NCBI GenBank assembly: GCA_037039925.1
Contig: JAXRKP010000117.1
Span: 388,501-452,500, forward strand
From: Doris montereyensis
Lineage: Eukaryota > Mollusca > Gastropoda > Nudibranchia > Dorididae
DNA: 64,000 nucleotides
Direction: 5' to 3'
In this document: positions 1 to 64,000 of the stretch, piece by piece
Layout: every line of letters begins with the position of its first letter
Numbering within the stretch: the stretch's first letter is position 1
The notes under the pieces: generated by a model
The model's database searches: none
What the model saw: only the letters and a program-made list of their open reading frames with translations
Told to the model about the DNA's origin: nothing
Program-made: the position numbers and the translations under genes

Positions 1-2520
<2,520 letters not shown>

Positions 2521-3410
2521 AGGAAACATATTTGGTAAGGAAACAAAAGAAAACAACATCCAAAAAATTTAAAAGTAAACAATAGAGAAAACAGCATTGC
2601 ATTTTATTTTTAGAACTCCTTCCTCAGCATTAAAAGTAAATATATAACCCCCTCCCCCCACCCCCGAGAAACCCCAGTCAAAAATCTATGAGGAAGGAGT
2701 GGTGATTCCCAAGGATGCAAAGTACTTTGATATCTTTAACATCATCATTTCCCCTTCCTTTCTCATCGACAGTCGAATCAAAATCGGAGTGTATTTAACC
2801 GTCTGTCGCCGGGCCAACCTAAAAAAAAACTCCTTTTTTATTTTTTCTTTAACGATTCCACTCTTGCTTCCCATCCCTCCTCGTTTTAATTCGTGTCCCC
2901 TCCCCCCCCCCTCCCAACGTCTCACTGGCCATAAATGCCACTAGCAGAGTCGGCAAGCCTCAGTCACGGTGGGAGGCCACACTGAAGTAAAAAGATCTAA
3001 CTAAACTCTTGTCTTGGTCTACCGCAACGGTGCTCTCGCCGGCACTGTACACCTCCGTAAATTCAAAATGGCTTGTTGGGCTTTGCCCAATAAATCTTTG
3101 CCATCCTACAGCTCGCTGCCTGCTTTCGAAATGCCACTGTCTGTGTCTCTGTCTGTGAGAAGCAGCCCCAATGTACAAATGTGCATAGTGCATACATACG
3201 ACGTACGCCCAAACAAACATGGCAATCGACTAAAATGTTAAGAGAACAAAAAACAAACATGACGACCCAATGAGGAAAAAGTCCAAATATGGCTAACATT
3301 CTTCAGGGATCTATACAATAAGATTAATGAAATCAAATAGGAAGAAGAAAAAATTTTTTTTTTTTCGAACGACAGAGATTCGTTTCCGGATGTCATCACT
3401 GATTTCCTTC
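2521..3410. other. Non-coding, no recognised feature
   Basis: Overlapping short open frames at 2960-3300 on both strands, none resembling a known family or flanked by convincing splice sites. Confidence 0.5.
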
Positions 3411-4112
3411 AAGCATTCATATTCATATGATTTTCTGGTCAACCTTTTTATCCATCGTTTGAATTATAGACAACTTTTATAAATTAATAAATCATGACTG
3501 TATAATATGATTGAAAAAAATCAATTAGTTATTGTCAGTTCGCTTAAAGTATCAAAATCAACAGTTATCGCTAATTTCGTGGGAGTTTAGTTAATACATG
3601 TCGTGATAAATGTTTAAAATCCCAAGTTATCGCTAATCAAATTCCGAAAGTTTAGTTAATACATGTATTAAAAATCCCAGAGGGTTGAAATAGAGATAAA
3701 TGACTTTTAGTAAGCGCTATGCGTTTGCCATTTATATGTTGTGTCAAACACAAAAGACTTTAATCGTGCATCTCCATCAAAAAGCAACGACCTTTAAGTG
3801 AAATCAGGATTTAAATTGACTCATAAACAGCACTCAAGGTATAAAAAAAACGCCCAACCCAAAACGACAACAAAAACTCAAACCACACAACAGAAATAGT
3901 GGCCATGACACGTCGGGAATTGTTAGGAAAATTAGAAAGCCAAAGCGAATAAAACGTTCCCGCCACAAGGATACAATAAAGCATTTCTCCTTCCGGTCAA
4001 CCTTTTGATCTCAACCAACGATTTTTCTATTTTCTTCACGCCCACTCCAGTGAGCAGACATATTTTTCTATCAAAATGGAAACTAATATCAAACTTTTGA
4101 TCTTAATAAGGA
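3411..4112 (+). repeat. Local duplication pair 1, left copy
   Basis: About 700 bp matching 6371-7030, e.g. CATCGTTTGAATTATAGACA, AACTCAAACCACACAACAGA and CACGTCGGGAATTGTTAG, with many small indels. No coding content seen. Confidence 0.7.
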
Positions 4113-5517
4113 ATGAATGTCAGACGAAGTGAGTTTATTATAAAGTGACAGACAATTTTGACAAATTGTTTCAAGGCCTTCAGCCATATCAATACGCTGT
4201 ATCATGATATCGGCATGGTTTGTACGACATATTGATTATTATGGAAAGCTAATTTTGAGTTTCCTTGATGGGGGTCTCTCAACAAAGGGTGTATATTATA
4301 AAAACTGGGCAAGTGATAGATTCATAAGATTACATAAACGGCAATACTTTGGAAAGCAATATCAATACACACAATTATTCCACGGACTCGATGAAATGTT
4401 GAGACATTATTGGAGCTCTCCTAACCGATCATAATTAATGGTCCTTTAGGCTGAAGTCCTTTATCTATCACGGACGTCCTTTACAACTTCTTTTAGACCC
4501 TTTATTATGACAAAATAGAATTGTAATTTCCAGGTGCTACTCAGTAAATGTTTGTCATCAACACGGGCCCTTTCCCTCTTATAAATATACTTCTTCCTGG
4601 TGGGAGGGCTGAAGTCTTAACGTTTAAAAAGTTAAACGTCCTTTTTAAAAAATATATGTTAAAACTTGCTGCAATAGAACTATGCAAATTGTGGGGAGAA
4701 CAAGATGGGCCTTATCCTCTTATTATATACTTCTTCTTCTGTTTTTTTTTTTTACCAAAACAAAACGTTGATAACAAACCTCCCCTCAAACAAAAAATAT
4801 ATGTTAAAACCTTGACGCAAATAGAAATACCGTAATATGCTTGCTAATACATGTACTTTGACCCTATGTAATATCTCCCTGACACTGGAAACCCCAAAAA
4901 CTACAATTCAAGAAAATTTTAAACAAAACAAAATCAAACCAAAAAACAAACAAAACAAAAAGTCCCCCAAACAAACCAACCAACAAAAACAAACCAACAA
5001 AAAAAACAAAATCTTCGACAAGACATAAAAAACAACCCCCACCCTTCCCAAACAAACAGGTTTGCAAAAAAAACAATTCAACCCCCACCTCTCCCCAAAA
5101 CAAAACAAAATCAAACCAAAAAATAGCAACTCCCCCAAAAAAACCCCCAACAAAAACAAAAGCAAAAAACAACACATCTTCGACAAGACATAATAATATA
5201 ATGTTTAACACAATCATCTACCCAGCACTAAAACAAACGAACTGAGACATGTATGATACGATTGTATAGCAATTAACTACAGGAAAGAATTATCACAATT
5301 GGTCTAAAAGTCGTCGAACACTAGTGGCACAAAGCCACTGATGAAGAATTCATTGCCTGAGCCTGCTCATGATCCTGGGGACAATCAGTGACTACCACCT
5401 ACCCAGCACTAAAGGATTACAATTTAGTTAATATTATGCTTTCACCCATCTCTTAACTCAAACTTTACTAACTCATCTAAGTGTGTTGCAAAAGTTTTTT
5501 TTCATATTGATCTAAAA
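4113..5517. other. Non-coding, with A/C-rich low-complexity tract
   Basis: 4890-5175 is almost only A and C (AAACAAAAC-type, with CCCC runs). Nothing coding seen. Confidence 0.6.
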
Positions 5518-5725
5518 GTATCAAATTCCAGCTACAAGTGAAACCAAACCAGAATTATATATTGCCGCTAGCCAACACATCCTGTAACATAAATTATATA
5601 CAAATTCCAAACCAGCTGCGATGTCCTTCTCGGATGAAAATACGTGTACTATATCTAACGCTTATATATATAAGCCTTTTTAATCGTATATATATATATA
5701 TATATATACAATAACAATAATTATT
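5518..5725 (+). repeat. Local duplication pair 2, left copy
   Basis: Shares CCGCTAGCCAACACATCCTG and TCCTTCTCGGATGAAAATAC with 5737-5945. Where that copy has unique bases, this one has TATATA inserts, next to a (TA)n tract. Confidence 0.7.
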
Positions 5726-5736
5726 TTTAATTGTGT

Positions 5737-5945
5737 ATCAAATTCCAAAACAAAGAACCTCCGACGAGAAAGCTATGGACCCGCTAGCCAACACATCCTG
5801 TAACATAAATTCGGACAAATTCCAAACCAGCCACAAGATGTCCTTCTCGGATGAAAATACGTGACTCCCAAATCTAACGCTTCGGCCCCTTTTTAATCGT
5901 ATCCGAGGTCGCATAATTCGTCAATGAAACAATAATTATGATTAA
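5737..5945 (+). repeat. Local duplication pair 2, right copy
   Basis: Counterpart of 5518-5725, with unique bases (e.g. AACGCTTCGGCCCC) where the left copy has AACGCTTATATATATAAG. Confidence 0.7.
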
Positions 5946-6189
5946 TTCATACAAACATAAACAAAAAACTTTCCAAAGATCTATGGACCCACAATGTGGC
6001 TGCATTTACGGCGGACTGTCATACACATACAAGATTCCCAAGGTAAGAAGGGGGAAAGGAGTGGATGGAAGCTTTTAGGGGTTTGTCACGTCTTCTTTCT
6101 CTTTGAATTACCTTGGAATGAAAACAATAAAGAACTTAAGAGATAGCACATATGGAGAAAAACATAAAAAGGACGACTGCAAAGAATGA

Positions 6190-6251
6190 AGATAGATAGA
6201 TAGATAGATATACATATAGAGATATATATATATATAGAGAGAGAGGGATAT

Positions 6252-6326
<75 letters not shown>

Positions 6327-6345
6327 ACGAGAGAGATTAGAGATA
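6190..6345 (+). repeat. GATA/(TA)n/(GA)n composite microsatellite
   Basis: GATA repeats at 6191-6210, then TA and GA blocks to about 6345. Confidence 0.9.
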
Positions 6346-6370
6346 GAGATAGAGATCACTGATTGAGATC

Positions 6371-7030
6371 AGGCATTCATAATATAGGAAGACAGATAGA
6401 ATAACATCGTTTGAATTATAGACAACTTTTATAAATTAATATAATATGATATTGAAAAAAATCAACGGATAGTTATTGTCAGTTCGCTTAAAGTATCACT
6501 TTAACAAAGTCTATTGTGATAAATGTTTTTTGTTAATAAGTTATCAGACATAATATAGGGAAGAGTTTAGTTAATACATGAATGAAAAGACATGAGGGTT
6601 GAAATGACAGAGATAAATGACCTTTATAGTAAGCGGATATGCGATTGCCATTTATATGTGGTGTCAAACTCAAGGGTAAAATCGTGCAAGTCCATCGCAA
6701 AGCAACGACCTTTGTGAAATCAGGATTTAAAGACTCATAAACAGTTTATCAAGTCTTTATTGAAAGTAAACAGCCAACCCAAAACGACAACAAAAACTCA
6801 AACCACACAACAGAAACAGCAAATGACACGTCGGGAATTGTTAGAAAATTAGAAAGCCAAAGCAGTGAAAAGTAAAACAAAGTTCCCGCCACAAGGAAAC
6901 AATAAAAGCATTTCTCCTTCCGGTCTCTCTAACGTCTGATTTTGCTCCAATTTCCCATCAATATACAAATGAAGACATAGTTTTCATTATCAAAATGGAA
7001 AAGCTGGACATGGATTTTTTGATCTTAAAA
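6371..7030 (+). repeat. Local duplication pair 1, right copy
   Basis: Counterpart of 3411-4112, starting just after a TA/GA microsatellite. Differences are clustered short replacements rather than spread substitutions. Confidence 0.7.
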
Positions 7031-7224
7031 AACAGCTTTAGTTTTCCTAGAAACTTTAAATACTGTATTTACCAGACAGATATCAATCTTTTCTCAAGAC
7101 TTCAAACACGCGTCTCCATGCGGGTCTGTCCAAGACCATGGTTTTTCAACCCATCGTATGTCCATCTTGCTCTTTCTCTTTCTTATCCAACGATTTGTCT
7201 CTACAGTATTTGTGCTTATTTTTA

Positions 7225-7345
7225 TGTTGTTTCATTGCATTTTACTCTGTGATCTCAATGTGAAATAAGACGAAACAGTAAGATGAAAGATAAGTCAACG
7301 AGAAAAAGGAAAGAAATAGGACCCACCAACCGCCGACCCCTATGA
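7225..7345 (+). repeat. Dispersed repeat R1, diverged copy
   Basis: GTGATCTCAATGTGAAATAA, then GACGAAACAGTAAGATGAAA and GGACCCACCAACC, matching the R1 layout with more change. Confidence 0.5.
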
Positions 7346-8724
7346 TCTGCCTTTCCTCTAGCGTCTACGTTTAGATTATGTGTTGGGATGTCTGCTTTTA
7401 AGAGGCGAAATACAAGCTCAAGAGCGAACAGAAAGAAGTCAGACCTAACAGCTGGCATCAGCAAACCGCCCACCCTTATATATTATGGCAAGTGAGTTAC
7501 AAGACGACAACGTCGTAATTATGAGTTCAAGGTACATAGTGAATAAATAATTCATAATCATTGAGCATTGGTGTTTCCAAAAGTAACATTTTATGCCTTC
7601 AGACACACAGAGCTTAACACACGCGATAAACCAGATAACCCCGCTAATCAACTCCTACAACAACAACAAAAAATTCCAGTAACACGGGAATGATGTCACA
7701 TGAATGCCAGGAATGGACAAAAGAAGAGCACCACAACCACGTGACAGATACAGCCACGGAGCACTAACATTGACACGTAGAGAACAATGAGACTGACATG
7801 AGAAAGGGAATCACATTGACGTGAACAGGGATAGAAAGAGAGGAACCTATTGCTGTTAGAATAAAATAAAAGTAATTAAAAAGCCAGATGTAACATTTCT
7901 AATACTAGATGTGGTTTTCCTTTTTTCTTCTCCTAGTTTCTTTGCATGTAAGTGCCAGGTGCATGAGGGGAACGGGACGAGTTCGATATGGTTTTGGGAA
8001 AATACCCCCCCCCCAACCACCTTTAAAAAAATTACAGCTGGCATAAAAAAAGAATATAATATATATATCCAGACTTCAAACAAAACAAAAGAGTTTTTTT
8101 AAAAGGACAATCAGCAACAGAGATTACCGAATTTTTAATATTTACAAACAATTTAAAAAAAAGGACAATCCGCCACAGAGACTACCGAATTTTTATATTT
8201 CCAATTAAAACAAGAAGCCAACAAAAGACACAAGCATATAACTTTCCTCTCGCCCTTCTCTTCACAGAACGACCTTGTCCGCTGTGCTCAATTGCCCAGT
8301 ACCCCAATAAAAGCAAACCCCAAGCATGCATAATTTCTGTTTGAAAGATAAATACTTTACACACATGTGCAATTTAAAGGGACCCCTCCCCCCCCCCTCC
8401 CCTAAGCAATTTGTAGATATCGTAATATTCTAGGGACACAACTGAGCGGGTACAGAGATCACTCGATGATTATTATCTCCTTCATTCTGCTAATCTGAGC
8501 GATAATCAAATCTTTAGAATTAAGACTGCCATTGATTCTTATTCAGAATAACTAATCGAGTATTCTTTTCTTTCTTTTATTCTTCTTTTAAATACTGCCT
8601 GACACTGATTCTTATTCAGGATAACTCGAAAATTCTTTTTTGTCTTTCATTTTTTCTAACAGAGATACTTCTTCAATCTCAATAATATACAAACATAAGT
8701 ATTCAGCCACTTCATTGATAAACA
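7346..8724. other. Non-coding, no recognised feature
   Basis: AT-rich with poly-A and poly-C runs. A short local duplication of AGGACAATC..GAGA.TACCGAATTTTT at 8105-8140 and 8163-8195. No exon seen. Confidence 0.55.
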
Positions 8725-9603
8725 ATGACATTAACAGTAAGGGCACAAACTGACCAAATTATTATCTGCATGGTAGACAAGAGCATAATTAAAACCGAAA
8801 CATATTATTTGAGGAGTTGATACAGAGGAGGATAGAGTAGAGAGAGGGGGGGTGTTATATTTTAGACCAGAGATGGTATGGTAGGGAGGAAGAAATACAT
8901 TCACCGAGGGAAATAGTTCGAATTAGCTTTGGCTATTTCAGAAAAGGAGTCAGAAAAGAATGACAATCGTGAAAACATGAGAAAATATAAGCGCATTGCT
9001 AGACGTAGAATGCAGACATAATAATAATATATCAAAAGACATACACGCACGTGCAAAATTTAGGCAGCCACACCTGTAGCTTGAAGCTGACTGACAATGT
9101 AGGCAAAACAGACACGAAGCGGGGGCGGGGCTATTAATGTGACCAGTCGTACCTATGTGACGGTGACAATACTGACAGTGGTGACGACCAAAGACGTCAC
9201 CTTTAACAAGGGCAAGTGAGAAGGTACCAGGTGACGAGGGAGAGACTTCATTGCAGGTGACCTAAAAGACATCTCGTCCCAGTACCAGATTCATTCACTT
9301 TTGGTGCTTTATGAAAAGTAAATCGACGACGCTAGTGCGTCATGAGAGGGCTAGTGAAGAATGCTATGGGGGAAAAATAATAGCGAGACCACAACACTCC
9401 CCCCTACTTTTGTTCCCTAAAAAAATCGACATAAATAAATACAGCCTGGTGGAGGTAGGATATTATGTTATGGAAATGCCTATTACCATAACCCTCACCA
9501 ACAAGAAAAAAAACCAAACGGTAGTGACAGGCGTTAGTGAAATTTGGTCAGTGGAGCTCCAAGGCCGCCGGCCAGGTGTGTGTGTGTGTAGTGTCTGTTT
9601 AGA

Positions 9604-9634
<31 letters not shown>

Positions 9635-9672
9635 ATGTGTGTGTTTGTGATTCAAAGAAAGGTTGAAGCGGC
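8725..9672 (+). repeat. Local duplication pair 3, left copy
   Basis: About 950 bp of non-coding sequence repeated at 10430-11262, e.g. GACATTAACAGTAAGGGCAC, TGAAGCTGACTGACAATGTA and AAGGCCGCCGGCCAGGTGTG. Appears intact. Confidence 0.8.
9577..9645 (+). repeat. (GT)n microsatellite
   Basis: GT dinucleotide tract with minor interruptions, inside the left copy of duplication pair 3. Confidence 0.9.
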
Positions 9673-9922
9673 CTTCTTCCCCAGAACAACATAACATAAG
9701 TCCAGCATAAACGGGTATGGTGATACATGGCAATCTTATTTCCATTCTCTTTTTGTATACATTATACATGTATAATATAAAAACGTGATAGCGTGCTTTA
9801 ACAATGTTACATAAATATGGATGCATGTTTTGCTTATGTCAGTTAGGCAGATATATATTCATATATTAACAGGTAGACGGATTGATAGCCACATAAAAAA
9901 TAAGGAAGAAGGGAAAAAAGAG

Positions 9923-10428
<506 letters not shown>

Positions 10429-10429
10429 G

Positions 10430-11262
10430 AATGACATTAACAGTAAGGGCACAAACTGACCAAATTATTATCTGCATGGTAGACAGAGCATAATTAAAAC
10501 CGGAACATATTATTTGAGGTTGATACAGAGGAGGTAGGGGGGTGTTATATTTTAGACCAGAGATGAAGGTAGGAGGGAAGAAATACAGAGAGGGAAATAG
10601 TTCGAATTAGCTTGGCTATTTCAGAAAGGAGTCAGAAAAGAATGACAATCGTGAAAACATGAGAAAATATAAGCGCATTGCTAGACGTAGACGCAGACAT
10701 AATAATAATAGAGAAAGACATACACGCACGTGCAAAATTTAGGCAGCCACACCTGCACTTGAAGCTGACTGACAATGTAGGCAACAGACAGAGCGGGGCG
10801 GCTATTAATGAGAGAGAGATGTGACAGTGACAATAGAGAGTGATGACGACCAAAGACGTCACTCTTAACAAGGCAAGTGAGAAGGACCAGGTGACGAGAG
10901 AGAGACTTCATTGCAGGTGACCTACTAGAGTCCCAGTAGAGATTCATTCAGAGAGAGAGTAAATCGACGATTTTCAGAGAGTCATGAGAGTGAGAGAATG
11001 CTATGGGGGAAAATAATAGCGAGACCACAACACCCCCCCCCCCTGTTTTTGTTCCCTAAAAAATCGACATAAAAAACTGGTGGAGGTAGGATATTATGTT
11101 ATGGAAATGCCTATTACCATAACCCCCACCAACAAGAAAAAACAAACGGTAGTGCATATGCTGGGTGAAATTTGGCCGCGGAGCCCAAGGCCGCCGGCCA
11201 GGTGTGTGTGTGTGAGACCATTGAGGTTTGTGATAGAGAGAGCTGAAGAGAGAGAGACATAA
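10430..11262 (+). repeat. Local duplication pair 3, right copy with GAGA substitutions
   Basis: Counterpart of 8725-9672, starting at the end of a (GA)n tract. At many places GAGAGA replaces unique bases of the left copy (e.g. CTATTAATGAGAGAGAGATG), and single bases are missing throughout. Looks like consensus damage. Confidence 0.8.
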
Positions 11263-11440
<178 letters not shown>

Positions 11441-12292
11441 TGAAAGTAATGAGAGAAGAGAGAGTGCATTAGGGAGACAGAAATGAAACCATGAAAACTA
11501 AAATGTCAAATGAGAGAAGTATATTAACAGAAGTACGCCGGAAACAGAGAATTCGAATGACAAAAGCACCATCTCATCCACACCTTCTAAAGACTCATCC
11601 ACACCTTCTAAAGAAAGTGACGAAAAAAATATCTACACTGTTGAATAATCTAGTAGAAGATAATAATAATAAATATTGGTGCCAACCTATACTGATCAAA
11701 TCACTCAGATCATTTGAAAAAACAACAACGCCAGAACAATTTCTGCCCTGCACTGTCTACCACTTACCTTGACAAACATCAATGTGATATCACGAAGACA
11801 TCTGGAGCACAGGTTTTATGATGAATGGGTTTACACACCATCAGATATGGGTGTAATTAGTGTCTGAATGTTTATGTTTGTATAGATGTTCTTGATCACC
11901 TGTGAGGTATGTTATGTTTTGTGTGTGCATCGGTGCATTTAAATAAAGGGATTTGATATCTAACACAATACTTATGTGTAACACATACAATCAAAGGCTC
12001 CTTTCGAAAACACATTTGTACAAGCACATCACAATATCTAAAATTATTTCTGGATAGATACAGGCAGATAGACAAACAGACAGAATCAGAATGAAAGAAA
12101 GAAAGATTGAACTTCTGCACAAGAGAAGACATGCATGACACCATTTAGAGATACAGTGTGAAAACTTAGACAAAATCAAAAGGTCAATGATATATAAGAC
12201 AATGCTAGAAAAAGAAAGAAGAAAATGAAAGAAAGAAAATAGCAGTGACAAGGAGGAACAAAGGGGCAAGGCAGGACTTTCATCTAACTTAC
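11441..12292. other. Intron, no recognised feature
   Basis: Holds a short direct repeat (CATCCACACCTTCTAAAG twice near 11580-11610). No PH-BEACH exon found. Confidence 0.6.

Positions 12293-64000
<51,708 letters not shown>

Noticed and set aside
3014..3241. Overlapping open frames on both strands near 3 kb
   Set aside because: No family resemblance, no supporting splice sites or neighbours.

Overview
This is a eukaryotic (animal) genomic window. Almost all of it (about 12.3 kb to the right edge) is the middle of one intron-rich gene on the minus strand, a neurobeachin/LRBA orthologue (BEACH-family protein). The AT-rich introns, very long (GA)n/(CT)n tracts, an RTE-type LINE, tRNA-derived SINEs and pogo-like DNA transposons suggest a lophotrochozoan, most likely a gastropod mollusc. 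The organism call is inference; the gene call rests on exon-by-exon protein similarity known from vertebrate NBEA/LRBA and fly rugose.

Layout, read in gene direction (high to low coordinates). Exons near 62.7-54.1 kb encode the end of the N-terminal armadillo-like region and the concanavalin-A/LamG-like domain. Exons 47.7-41.1 kb encode the helical-repeat (DUF4704-type) region. Exons 40.8-39.5 kb encode an acidic linker. Exons 39.0-31.6 kb encode the second conserved helical block ending in a KYRDILEP motif. Exons 28.7-22.8 kb encode a long Glu/Lys/Ser-rich linker that includes an 11-copy ten-residue tandem repeat. Exons 22.7-13.2 kb encode the conserved block before the PH-BEACH module, and 12.43-12.29 kb starts the PH-BEACH domain. 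The rest of PH-BEACH, the BEACH domain and the WD40 repeats are not found in the first 12.3 kb and must lie beyond the left edge. I place 38 supported exons plus two tentative ones, roughly 6.2 kb of coding sequence. Splice phases agree between neighbours only if ten single-base indels in short homopolymers are assumed. That pattern looks like uncorrected long-read error rather than a dead gene.

Mobile DNA in the introns: two RTE-like LINE copies of about 3.4 kb with target-site duplications (14.2-17.6 and 32.7-36.1 kb), a 188-bp 3' stub, and a 48-bp ultra-truncated copy with an 11-bp target duplication. There are also two pogo/Tigger-like nonautonomous elements flanked by TA, one 324-bp element with 38-bp terminal inverted repeats, two copies of a tRNA-type SINE, other SINE-like pieces, and a dispersed repeat with four copies.

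The left 12 kb has no recognisable exon. It contains three local duplications, each associated with a dinucleotide microsatellite. In each, one copy has unique bases replaced by the microsatellite motif, which points to assembly artefact. I saw no RNA gene, CRISPR array, operon or convincing undescribed system; the most notable items are the repeat-bearing exon, the micro-insertions and the inverted-repeat elements.
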